This document shows positions 1 to 5,806 of a DNA stretch of 8,155 bases, piece after piece (positions within the stretch are counted from its first letter, which is position 1; every line of letters begins with the position of its first letter). The translations under genes and the position numbers were made by a program. The notes below the pieces were generated by a model. That model searched no databases. It saw nothing but the letters and a program-made list of their open reading frames with translations, and was not told the DNA's origin. Source of the stretch: Phyllobacteriaceae bacterium (lineage in GTDB: Bacteria > Pseudomonadota > Alphaproteobacteria > Rhizobiales > Devosiaceae); assembly GCA_012799265.1 (NCBI GenBank), contig JAAZLP010000182.1, forward strand, positions 1-8,155, read 5' to 3'.

Positions 1-932
1 AGCGCCGGGTCGAGGACGTCCGGACGATTGGTCGCGGCGATGAGGATGATGCCCTCGTTCGCTTCAAAACCGTCCATCTCGACGAGGAGCTGGTTGAGGG
101 TCTGTTCGCGTTCGTCGTTCCCGCCGCCAAGGCCGGCGCCACGCTGGCGGCCGACGGCGTCGATTTCGTCGATGAAAATGATACAGGGCGCGTTCTTCTT
201 GGCCTGTTCGAACATGTCGCGGACGCGTGATGCGCCAACGCCGACGAACATTTCAACGAAGTCCGAACCGGAAATGGTGAAGAACGGCACATTGGCTTCG
301 CCAGCAACCGAGCGGGCCAGAAGCGTCTTACCGGTACCCGGAGGGCCAACAAGGAGAACACCACGGGGGATACGACCGCCAAGACGCTGGAACTTGCCGG
401 GGTCGCGCAGGAATTCCACGATTTCCTCGAGATCCTGCTTGGCTTCGTCAACGCCAGCAACGTCCTCAAAGGTCACCTTGCCCTGTGTTTCGGTCAGCAG
501 CTTGGCGCGCGACTTGCCGAAGCCCATGGCGCCGCCGCGGCCGCCACCCTGCATCTGGCGGATGAAGAAGAACCAGACGCCGATGATAACAAGGAAGGGC
601 AGCCAGCTCGAGAGCAGGATCGACCAAAACGGGCTCGATTCCGGTGCGCGCGCGGTGATCCCCACGCCGCGCTCTTCGAGACGGGTGATCATATCAGCGC
701 CAGCGGGCACGATGGTTTCAAAGCGGGAGCCGTCATTCAGGACGCCGGAGACCACATCATTGGTGATCGTGACGCTGCTGACCCGGCCTGCATCCACTTC
801 AGTGATGAACTGGCTATAGCTTTTTTCCGCAACTGAGACGGAGCGTGTGGAAGACTGAAAGACCTGGAACAGGCCCATCAGCATGAAAAGTATGACCAGC
901 CAGATGGCAAAGTTGCGGAAATTTCCGTTCAT
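1..932 (-). CDS. ftsH: FtsH, ATP-dependent membrane zinc metalloprotease (N-terminal part, cut by window edge)
   Basis: FtsH is a hexameric inner-membrane AAA+ protease that pulls out and degrades membrane proteins and some cytosolic regulators. The first 310 residues are visible. They contain a first membrane helix at about residues 8-25, a periplasmic domain at about 27-103, a second membrane helix at about 104-124, a glycine-rich linker (about 128-135), and the AAA+ domain. In the AAA+ domain, Walker A GPPGTGKT is at 196-203, the pore-loop region MFVGVGASRVRDMF follows, and Walker B has D255/E256 in IFIDEID. The window ends inside the second region of homology, just after ATNRPDVLDPA. The arginine fingers and the HEXXH zinc site lie outside. 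The ATG at 932-930 is preceded by a purine-rich AGGA-type site and gives the usual FtsH N-terminus. The gene upstream is a divergent acetyltransferase, not tilS, which precedes ftsH in many proteobacteria. Identity is very secure. Confidence 0.97.
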   Translation of the reverse strand, partial: MNGNFRNFAIWLVILFMLMGLFQVFQSSTRSVSVAEKSYSQFITEVDAGRVSSVTITNDVVSGVLNDGSRFETIVPAGADMITRLEERGVGITARAPESSPFWSILLSSWLPFLVIIGVWFFFIRQMQGGGRGGAMGFGKSRAKLLTETQGKVTFEDVAGVDEAKQDLEEIVEFLRDPGKFQRLGGRIPRGVLLVGPPGTGKTLLARSVAGEANVPFFTISGSDFVEMFVGVGASRVRDMFEQAKKNAPCIIFIDEIDAVGRQRGAGLGGGNDEREQTLNQLLVEMDGFEANEGIILIAATNRPDVLDPA

Positions 933-951
933 CAATCCTGTCCCGGAGAGC

Positions 952-972
952 CCGACACGTCAGGCGTGTCGG
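952..972 (-). repeat. Perfect 8-bp inverted repeat in the ftsH leader
   Basis: CCGACACG (952-959) and CGTGTCGG (965-972) are perfect complements around a 5-nt spacer. The element lies 20 nt upstream of the ftsH start codon and just downstream of a candidate promoter. It could be a leader hairpin in the ftsH mRNA or an operator for a dimeric regulator. It is not a terminator, because no U-tract follows. The symmetry is seen directly; the role is inferred. Confidence 0.5.
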
Positions 973-984
973 TTATGGGGGCGA

Positions 985-1013
985 ATGTAAGACCCGCATT
1001 TAGGCGTTACAAG
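985..1013 (-). promoter_or_regulatory. Candidate ftsH promoter, possibly heat-shock (RpoH) type
   Basis: On the minus strand CTTG (1013-1010) is followed after 18 nt by CTTACAT (991-985). Alphaproteobacterial RpoH promoters approximate CTTG with a 17-18 nt spacer and CYTATNT, so the -10 has one mismatch. ftsH is a classic heat-shock gene, which makes the reading plausible. A start near 978 would give a leader of about 46 nt. The match is short, and a housekeeping promoter is an alternative. Confidence 0.35.
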
Positions 1014-1168
1014 GGCACGTCCTGCGGTGTTTGGGGGCGACTCGTCCAGTCATTTTGTCGCGATGCGGTTAAAAAGCGGTCACATTCGAGCTGGTTGCAT
1101 CGATTATTCGGCATTGACCGCTCCCAGCTTCCGGTTTCAATCCGGTCATTTCATCTTCCGGAGTTCGC

Positions 1169-1627
1169 ATGACCGATCTCGCCATACTCGTCGTCCCGCC
1201 TTTTTCGACCCTCTGCAACGCCGCCTTCGCATTGAGGCGCGAGGTTTTCGTCTGGGAACAGAAAGTCCCGGAGGAAGAGGAACACGACCATTACGATATG
1301 ACGGCCATCCATTATGTCGCCGTGGCCTCAGGAGAAGTGGTGGGGACGCTCCGGTTGATAGAGTCAGAAGAGCACATCAAGATCGGTCGCGTTGCCGTCC
1401 GCATGGCGTTTCGGGGGCAGGGGATTGCGCGCCGGATGATCCTCTCGGCCATGGAAGCGTCGCGACAGAGAGGGCGCGACAGGTTTTATCTCACGGCCCA
1501 GTCAGACAAGCTCGGATTTTACGAGAGCCTGGGTTTCGTCGCCTTCGGTCCGGAAATCATCGATGGCGGCATGCCGCATCGGGCGATGCGCGACTATGAC
1601 AAGCAGAGCGCGGTTCTCATCGATTAA
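1169..1627 (+). CDS. GNAT-family N-acetyltransferase (ElaA/YjcF-like)
   Basis: A 152-residue single-domain acetyltransferase that would transfer an acetyl group from acetyl-CoA to an amine; the substrate is unknown. The N-terminal stretch RREVFVWEQKVPEEEEHD (23-40) is the signature seen in ElaA/YjcF-like GNAT proteins. Strand beta-4 and motif A are at about 71-90, with the acetyl-CoA pyrophosphate loop RGQGIA at 82-87. The late motif KLGFYESLGF is at 114-123, and the typical C-terminal GGMPHRAM at 133-140. The length is normal for a stand-alone GNAT. The ATG at 1169 follows CCGGAG with a 5-nt gap. A 236-bp gap separates it from the divergent ftsH, and it appears to be a one-gene unit. Family assignment is firm; nothing in the context identifies the substrate. 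Confidence 0.9.
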   Translation: MTDLAILVVPPFSTLCNAAFALRREVFVWEQKVPEEEEHDHYDMTAIHYVAVASGEVVGTLRLIESEEHIKIGRVAVRMAFRGQGIARRMILSAMEASRQRGRDRFYLTAQSDKLGFYESLGFVAFGPEIIDGGMPHRAMRDYDKQSAVLID

Positions 1628-1771
1628 GCGTTTGTTAAGGGCGTTTCCGGGGGCTATCTGGTCACAGCCTCGTGGGCCTGTAATGTCGCCCGGCTCAGGC
1701 TCCACGCTCCCATGCAGCGTCGCCAGATCTATCGCCGCGGCGGACCTCCACCAGCGCGCGCAATAACAGAG

Positions 1772-1783
1772 CCCGTTAACGGG
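1772..1783. repeat. 12-bp perfect palindrome CCCGTTAACGGG
   Basis: CCCGTTAACGGG is its own reverse complement. It lies 74 bp upstream of the -35 of the predicted EcfG promoter and contains a TTAAC core. It may be an operator for a dimeric regulator; function is not shown by sequence alone. Confidence 0.35.
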
Positions 1784-1789
1784 AGGCAA

Positions 1790-1821
1790 AGGGCCGGTAG
1801 CTGTTCAGCAGCGCCGGCCCT
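1790..1821. repeat. Stem-loop with 8-bp perfect arms
   Basis: AGGGCCGG (1790-1797) pairs with CCGGCCCT (1814-1821) around a 16-nt loop, inside which GCT/AGC can form a small inner stem. No run of T follows, so it is a weak candidate for an intrinsic terminator of the acetyltransferase gene. It could be an RNA-stabilising hairpin or chance in GC-rich DNA. Confidence 0.35.
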
Positions 1822-1856
1822 GTCAATTTCTGGCACCCGGCAAATCAGATTGTGGC

Positions 1857-1881
1857 GGAACGGCTCGCGCTTTGTCGCGTT
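1857..1881 (+). promoter_or_regulatory. EcfG (general stress response) promoter for the PRC-barrel gene
   Basis: GGAAC (1857-1861), a 16-nt spacer, then CGTT (1878-1881). This is an exact match to the consensus GGAAC-N16/17-CGTT used by EcfG/RpoE2 sigma factors of the PhyR-NepR-EcfG general stress response in Alphaproteobacteria. It lies on the correct strand, with a predicted start near 1888 and a leader of about 85 nt before the PRC-barrel ATG. The regulator genes themselves are not in the window. Confidence 0.8.
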
Positions 1882-1972
1882 GTCGAGGGGAATGGGCCAT
1901 ACGGCACGCGACCTGCAAGTTTTGCGCCGCATGGCCCTGTTCACCGCAAACGATGAACCAATGGAGCCTACA

Positions 1973-2695
1973 ATGATCCGCACCCTTCTGACTACCTCGG
2001 CTGTTGCCCTGGTCCTGAGCACGGCGGCTATCGCGCAGACCACGACCGATCCGGCTGCACCTGCCGCTCCTGAGCCGACCGTTGGCCAGCAGGTCGACAA
2101 TGCCTTGGATAATGCCGGCGATGCTCTGCAGAATGCTGGTGACGCTGTTCAGGACGCCGCCCAGGATGCTGGCGCTGCCGTTGATAACGCCGTCGATAAT
2201 GCTGGCCAGGCTGTAGATAATGCCGTGGACAGCACCGGCGCTGCCATCAACAATGCCGGCGACGCCATTGGCGATACGCTGCGTCAGCCGTGGGATTACG
2301 CTAGCGGGTACACGATCGGCACTGACGACGTGATCGTAAACGATCTGCTCGGTGCCCCGGTCTATTCCAGCACCTCTGACGACGCCGAAGAAATCGGTTC
2401 GGTCAATGACCTTATCATTACCGCTGATGGCGACATCAATGCCGTTGTGATCGGCGTGGGTGGTTTCCTCGGTATTGGCGAAAAGAACGTCGCCGTGGAC
2501 TTCCTGTCGCTGGAATACAACATGGCGGCCGACAATACCTGGCGCTGGGTCCTGCCCACCACCAAGGAAGCGCTGGAAGCCGCTCCGGAATTCGTCTGGC
2601 AGAACCCGCGTGAAGTGAATGTCGCCCCTGTCGATGGCATGGCTGTCGACACCATGGCACCGGCTGATCCTGCCGCTCCGGCAGTGCCGCAGTAA
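1973..2695 (+). CDS. Exported PRC-barrel protein with N-terminal Ala/Asn/Asp repeat helix
   Basis: A 240-residue predicted periplasmic protein. Residues 1-21 form a Sec signal peptide (MIR, hydrophobic core, cleavage after AIA at 21/22). Next come a Pro/Ala linker (about 25-37) and a low-complexity helix (41-104) with units such as VDNALDNAGDA and VDNAGQAVDNA. A PRC-barrel domain follows at about 114-195, with LLGAPVYSS, IGSVNDLIIT, INAVVIGVGGFLGIGEKNVAV and WRWVLPTT. A Pro/Ala tail closes the protein. PRC-barrels bind RNA or protein partners; no enzyme residues are seen. The ATG at 1973 is chosen for its signal peptide and GGAG site (1963-1966, about 6 nt away), although the frame stays open to 1712. 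The EcfG promoter upstream predicts induction by general stress, and a terminator follows at 2713. The precise role is unknown; an envelope-protective function is inference. Confidence 0.88.
   Translation: MIRTLLTTSAVALVLSTAAIAQTTTDPAAPAAPEPTVGQQVDNALDNAGDALQNAGDAVQDAAQDAGAAVDNAVDNAGQAVDNAVDSTGAAINNAGDAIGDTLRQPWDYASGYTIGTDDVIVNDLLGAPVYSSTSDDAEEIGSVNDLIITADGDINAVVIGVGGFLGIGEKNVAVDFLSLEYNMAADNTWRWVLPTTKEALEAAPEFVWQNPREVNVAPVDGMAVDTMAPADPAAPAVPQ
2093..2284 (+). repeat. Intragenic coding repeat (33-nt / 11-residue period)
   Basis: Residues 41-104 of the PRC-barrel protein can be laid out as about five 11-residue units with Ala at the end and Asn/Asp-Ala pairs: VDNALDNAGDA, LQNAGDAVQDA, AQDAGAAVDNA, VDNAGQAVDNA, VDSTGAAINNA, then a partial unit. 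The DNA repeats GATAATGC-like blocks. The pattern suggests an extended amphipathic helix comparable to LEA-type or apolipoprotein-like repeats. Copy number may vary between strains. Confidence 0.65.
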
Positions 2696-2712
2696 TCTTG
2701 CTGCCCATACGC

Positions 2713-2742
2713 AAAAGGCCCGCTTCGGCGGGCCTTTTCTTT
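2713..2742. terminator. Bidirectional intrinsic terminator between the PRC-barrel gene and fliJ
   Basis: AAAAGGCCCGC (2713-2723) pairs perfectly with GCGGGCCTTTT (2728-2738) around a TTCG tetraloop. The plus strand continues TTTTCTTTT and the minus strand ends in TTTT. It lies 17 nt after the PRC-barrel stop and about 19 nt past the fliJ stop, so it fits as a terminator for both convergent transcripts. Confidence 0.9.
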
Positions 2743-2761
2743 TGGCACTTGAGAGGCGCGA

Positions 2762-3172
2762 CTACCGGCGGAAACGCAGGCGGGCGACCTCGTCATAGTT
2801 TTCCTGCTCAAGCTTGTTCTGCTCGTCGCGCTCGCGCTGATTTTCGCGCTGATCAAGCAGTTCAACCTTCTTGAGGTCTTCGAGCGCTTCGGCCAGAGCG
2901 TCCTGCGCGGCCTCAAGCTTGGCTTTCATGTCGCTGGCTGAGGCCAGCAGGTTGTCCCGGCGGGTCAGAGCGGCCTTGGCGAAGGTCGAGTAGGCAAAGT
3001 GGGCCACATCGGAAATGCCGGTCTTGGAATGCTCGATCTCGATCTGCTGATCGAGTTCGGAAGCCATGCGTTCGAAATCGGCGACCATCATCTCGATCTG
3101 GGTGACCTGACGACGCTTCTCGTCCACCTGGAATTTCTTGAGCCGGATGAGGCTCTCGCTGCGCGATTTCAC
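2762..3172 (-). CDS. fliJ: FliJ, flagellar export chaperone / ATPase stalk protein
   Basis: A 136-residue, highly charged, almost entirely helical protein without membrane segments. It begins SRSESLIRLKKFQVDEKRRQ and continues as a long coiled coil with little Pro or Gly, as expected for FliJ (usually about 140-150 residues). FliJ sits in the centre of the FliI hexamer, couples ATP hydrolysis to the export gate, and helps recycle chaperones. The start is GTG at 3172-3170, preceded by AGGAG with an 8-nt gap. It lies 62 nt downstream of fliI on the same strand, so the two form a fliI-fliJ unit ending at the shared terminator. Sequence conservation in FliJ is low; the assignment rests on coiled-coil character, N-terminal pattern, length and position after fliI. 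Confidence 0.88.
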   Translation of the reverse strand: MKSRSESLIRLKKFQVDEKRRQVTQIEMMVADFERMASELDQQIEIEHSKTGISDVAHFAYSTFAKAALTRRDNLLASASDMKAKLEAAQDALAEALEDLKKVELLDQRENQRERDEQNKLEQENYDEVARLRFRR

Positions 3173-3234
3173 GACCTGTACTCCTTACACATCAAGTCAG
3201 TCCGGAGTGGCCCGAATACGCCGGCGCCCCTCCA

Positions 3235-4563
3235 TTAGGCCCCCGCATCCGCTTCGGCGATGATCGTGGCGAGCATCGAATAGCCCTCCGAAATCGTCGT
3301 CGTCTCATCCCGCTGCTGGCTCAAAAAGCCTTCCAGCCTCGGGTAGATAGCGATTGCGCGGTCCACGTTCGGATCTGACCCTTTCCGGTAAGCCCCCAGC
3401 CGGATCAGCTCCTCCATGTCCGAAAAGATGGACATGAGTTCCCGCGCTCTCTGCAGAACAGGCCGGACGTCGTCCGGCACGCATCCTGGCATGGTGCGCG
3501 AGATGGACCGGAGCACGTTGACGGCAGGGTATCTTCCCCGCTCGGCAATACCGCGCTCCATTACAATGTGCCCGTCGAGAATGCCGCGAACGGCGTCCGC
3601 GATGGGCTCGTTGTGATCATCACCTTCCACCAAAACGGTAAATAGACCGGTAATGGAACCGCTTGTCGGCGTTCCCGGCCCCGCGCGCTCAAGCAATCGT
3701 GGCAATTCTGTGAATACTGTGGGCGGATAACCCTTGGCTGTGGGCGGTTCGCCGATGGCCAGACCGATCTCGCGCTGTGCCATGGCAAAGCGGGTGAGAC
3801 TGTCCATCATGCAGAGGACGCGGCGCCCTGTGTCGCGAAAATATTCCGAGAGCGACATGGATATATAGGCCGCCTGGCGGCGCATCAGTGCGGCTTCGTC
3901 GGAGGTCGCAACGACAACCACGGCGCGGGCGAGGCCTTCCTCACCCAGATATTCCTGGATGAACTCGTGCACTTCGCGGCCACGCTCGCCGATCAGCCCG
4001 ATAACGGAGACATCGACATCGGTGTTGCGGGCCAGCATCGACATCAGCACCGACTTGCCGACGCCCGAGCCGGCAAAGATGCCCATGCGCTGGCCTTCGC
4101 ACATGGTTGTAAAGGTATTGAGGCACCGGACCCCTAGATCGACCGGGCTGCCCACGCGGGTGCGGTCATGTGCGGCCAGTGGCGACTGGCGCAGCGGATA
4201 GGCCTCGGCGCCAGCGGGCAGGGGCCCCTTGCCGTCGATCGGTTCACCATTGGCGTTAACAACACGGCCAAGCCAGCCGTCGGAAGGATAGACGGCTCCG
4301 TCATGGCGCCGGAATATCGCCTTGCATCCCAGGCGCACGCCACTGAGTTCCCCAAAGGGCAGGCAGAGCGCATGCCCGTCGCGAAAGCCGATTATCTCTG
4401 CCGCGAGGTTATGCCCGTCGGTTGCCTCAATGATGACCCGGCCGCCGACCCGCAGTTCGCGCACCGGTCCCACGATCTCGATGAGAAGGCCCTGGACGGA
4501 TTTCACCCGCCCGAAGACCTCCACCTCCTCGATGGCGTCGATGGCAGAGATCAGCGCCTTCAT
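3235..4563 (-). CDS. fliI: FliI, flagellum-specific ATPase of the type III export apparatus
   Basis: A 442-residue F1-ATPase-beta-like enzyme that forms a cytoplasmic hexamer at the base of the flagellar export gate and energises or primes export of rod, hook and filament subunits. The N-terminal beta-barrel domain is at about 15-90 (VKSVQGLLIEIVGPV). Walker A AGSGVGKS is at 164-171, IGERGREV with the catalytic-type Glu at 191-198, and Walker B VLCMMDSLTRFA (D254) at 249-260. The segment GEPPTAKGYPPTVFTELPRL at 271-290 is typical of FliI and related secretion ATPases. The C-terminal domain is complete and the length is normal. The ATG at 4563 has a GGGGA site about 9 nt upstream. FliI rather than a virulence-type homologue is supported by fliJ downstream and ctrA nearby. 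A candidate CtrA box lies about 117 bp upstream of the start codon. Confidence 0.96.
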   Translation of the reverse strand: MKALISAIDAIEEVEVFGRVKSVQGLLIEIVGPVRELRVGGRVIIEATDGHNLAAEIIGFRDGHALCLPFGELSGVRLGCKAIFRRHDGAVYPSDGWLGRVVNANGEPIDGKGPLPAGAEAYPLRQSPLAAHDRTRVGSPVDLGVRCLNTFTTMCEGQRMGIFAGSGVGKSVLMSMLARNTDVDVSVIGLIGERGREVHEFIQEYLGEEGLARAVVVVATSDEAALMRRQAAYISMSLSEYFRDTGRRVLCMMDSLTRFAMAQREIGLAIGEPPTAKGYPPTVFTELPRLLERAGPGTPTSGSITGLFTVLVEGDDHNEPIADAVRGILDGHIVMERGIAERGRYPAVNVLRSISRTMPGCVPDDVRPVLQRARELMSIFSDMEELIRLGAYRKGSDPNVDRAIAIYPRLEGFLSQQRDETTTISEGYSMLATIIAEADAGA

Positions 4564-4679
4564 GCGATCATTCCCCGGTCGGCTGATACTCGATCTGCGC
4601 GGTGGCGAAGCGGGATCGAATGGTGAAGGAATATGGTTTCCGTGGATGCTCGAATCGTGGTGACCCGACGAATCAGAGC

Positions 4680-4695
4680 GTAACCGATCGTTAAC
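4680..4695. promoter_or_regulatory. Candidate CtrA-binding site upstream of fliI
   Basis: The plus strand reads GTAA, 7 nt (CCGATCG), TTAAC; on the minus strand this is GTTAA-N7-TTAC. The full CtrA consensus is TTAA-N7-TTAA, so there is one mismatch at the correct spacing. It lies about 117-132 nt before the fliI start codon, and CtrA control of flagellar genes is common in Alphaproteobacteria. Confidence 0.5.
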
Positions 4696-4781
4696 GCAAA
4701 AGCGCTATCAGGAGGAGAATGCGCGAATTCCGTCCTGTGGCCGGAATGTGGCCAAACCTCCCCCAGCACTTGAGATAGAAT

Positions 4782-4795
4782 GAGTCAAGAGAGTC
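4782..4795. promoter_or_regulatory. Pair of GANTC (CcrM) methylation sites
   Basis: GAGTC at 4782-4786 and again at 4791-4795, 9 bp apart, with two further GAATC sites at 4652-4656 and 4670-4674. GANTC is the CcrM target in Alphaproteobacteria, and hemimethylation after replication times ctrA transcription in Caulobacter. The sites are seen directly; methylation control here is inferred. Confidence 0.5.
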
Positions 4796-4910
4796 GCTTA
4801 GGCGGCCTTCTTAATGTTCTGCATTAAGTTTTTTTCAGGCAATTTCTTGTTAATTTTCAATAAGTTAACATTAATTCACCTTACCGGCGTTTGCGTATTG
4901 CGGATCAGAA

Positions 4911-4925
4911 TTAAACTTTGTTAAC
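4911..4925. promoter_or_regulatory. Candidate CtrA-binding site upstream of ctrA (N6 spacing)
   Basis: TTAA (4911-4914), 6 nt, TTAAC (4921-4925), located about 110 nt upstream of the ctrA ATG. Both half-sites are perfect, but the spacing is one short of the canonical 7. With the neighbouring half-sites TTAACATTAA (4865-4874) it supports CtrA autoregulation; the exact bound site needs experiment. Confidence 0.4.
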
Positions 4926-5032
4926 TAGTTGCGCTTAGGCTTCAGTCATATCCAGTAGGGTTGGAGCGGGACAGGCAATTCGGCCTTGCCTCCCGCGGGT
5001 TCCAGCAGGGACGGAATGACAAGGGGAATATA

Positions 5033-5740
5033 ATGCGGGTACTCCTTATTGAGGACGACAGCGCGACAGCGCAGAGCATCGAACTGATGCTGAAGTCCGA
5101 AAGTTTCAACGTCTACACCACCGACCTCGGTGAGGAAGGCGTCGATCTCGGCAAGCTCTATGACTACGACATCATCCTTCTGGACCTGAACCTGCCCGAC
5201 ATGAGCGGATATGAAGTGCTGCGCACTCTCCGCGTCGCCAAGGTTCAGACGCCAATCCTCATCCTGTCCGGCCTTGCCGGTATTGAGGACAAGGTCCGTG
5301 GTCTCGGCTTTGGTGCCGACGACTACATGACCAAGCCGTTCCACAAGGACGAACTCGTGGCCCGCATCCACGCAATTGTCCGTCGTTCGAAGGGCCATGC
5401 CCAGTCGGTGATCTCGACCGGTGACCTTCTGGTCAACCTCGACACCAAGACGGTCGAAGTGCAGGGCTCCCGTGTTCACCTGACTGGTAAGGAATACCAG
5501 ATGCTGGAGCTGCTCTCGCTCCGCAAGGGTACGACGCTCACCAAGGAAATGTTCCTCAACCACCTCTATGGCGGCATGGACGAGCCGGAGCTGAAGATCA
5601 TCGACGTCTTCATCTGCAAGCTGCGCAAGAAGCTCAGCGTTGCCACCGGCGGCAAGAATTACATCGAGACCGTCTGGGGCCGCGGCTACGTGCTGCGCGA
5701 GCCTGACGAGAACGAAATCTACAACGAGAACGTCGCCTAA
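5033..5740 (+). CDS. ctrA: CtrA, master cell-cycle response regulator
   Basis: A 235-residue OmpR-family transcription factor that, when phosphorylated through the CckA-ChpT relay, binds TTAA-N7-TTAA and controls division, replication and motility genes. The receiver domain (1-120) has the acidic pocket E8/D9/D10, phospho-acceptor D51 in LLDLNLPDMSGYEVLR, switch residue S79 and K101 in TKPF. The winged-helix DNA-binding domain is at about 126-223 (LTGKEYQMLELL, IIDVFICKLRKKL, VWGRGYVL). The ATG at 5033 gives the family N-terminus MRVLLIEDD and follows AAGGGG by about 6 nt; an upstream in-frame ATG at 4961 would add 24 unconserved residues. The C-terminus is ENVA, so the last two residues are small and nonpolar, comparable to the Ala-Ala end through which ClpXP degrades Caulobacter CtrA. 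It is divergent from fliI across a TTAA/GANTC-rich region and ends at a strong terminator. Confidence 0.97.
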   Translation: MRVLLIEDDSATAQSIELMLKSESFNVYTTDLGEEGVDLGKLYDYDIILLDLNLPDMSGYEVLRTLRVAKVQTPILILSGLAGIEDKVRGLGFGADDYMTKPFHKDELVARIHAIVRRSKGHAQSVISTGDLLVNLDTKTVEVQGSRVHLTGKEYQMLELLSLRKGTTLTKEMFLNHLYGGMDEPELKIIDVFICKLRKKLSVATGGKNYIETVWGRGYVLREPDENEIYNENVA

Positions 5741-5767
5741 GCGGCTTTCGAGATTGTCGAATGCAGG

Positions 5768-5800
5768 AACCCCGTGCCACCGGCGCGGGGTTTTTGCTTT
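5768..5800 (+). terminator. Intrinsic terminator of ctrA
   Basis: AACCCCGTGCC (5768-5778) pairs with GGCGCGGGGTT (5782-5792) through 11 base pairs including one G-U, with a 3-nt loop. It is followed by TTTTTGCTTTT. It begins 27 nt after the ctrA stop codon. It also isolates the ECF sigma gene, whose promoter starts 7 nt further on. Confidence 0.88.
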
Positions 5801-5806
5801 TCGGGG

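Larger units (their letters stand above)
1628..1972. other. 345-bp non-coding interval between the acetyltransferase and the PRC-barrel gene
   Basis: No convincing gene is seen here. The PRC-barrel reading frame is open back to an ATG at 1712, but that extension reads as basic, Arg-rich sequence and precedes a clear signal peptide, so it is not taken as coding. The interval holds a 12-bp palindrome (1772-1783), a stem-loop (1790-1821) and a strong EcfG-type promoter (1857-1881). The left third may carry the 3' end of the acetyltransferase mRNA; no obvious U-tailed terminator was found. Confidence 0.7.
4564..5032. promoter_or_regulatory. 469-bp divergent control region between fliI and ctrA
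   Basis: No credible gene is seen here. The segment at about 4800-4930 is distinctly AT-rich in a GC-rich window and dense in TTAA: positions 4691, 4811, 4824, 4850, 4865, 4871, 4911 and 4921. Four GANTC sites, the target of the cell-cycle methyltransferase CcrM, lie at 4652, 4670, 4782 and 4791. CGCTTAGGC occurs twice (4795-4803 and 4932-4940). The combination of CtrA-like half-sites and GANTC sites fits an autoregulated, methylation-sensitive cell-cycle promoter, as known for ctrA in Caulobacter. Exact -35/-10 boxes could not be assigned. Confidence 0.65.

Noticed and set aside
28..819. 263-codon open frame antisense to ftsH
   Set aside because: The translation is low-complexity Ser/Arg/Pro sequence and the opposite strand carries unmistakable FtsH motifs.
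1712..1972. N-terminal extension of the PRC-barrel protein (87 extra residues)
   Set aside because: The extension would bury a clear signal peptide and contains the EcfG promoter. The ATG at 1973 has a proper ribosome site.
4811..4827. TTAA-N9-TTAA as a CtrA site
   Set aside because: The spacing is two bases too long for the N7 consensus, so it is counted only as part of the AT-rich half-site cluster.
4946..5563. 205-codon open frame antisense to ctrA
   Set aside because: It lies almost wholly opposite a strongly conserved gene, its protein has no recognisable domain, and GC-rich codon bias in ctrA readily opens the reverse frame.
5766..5770. GGAAC as an EcfG -35 element after ctrA
   Set aside because: No CGTT lies 16-17 nt downstream, and the bases form part of the ctrA terminator stem.
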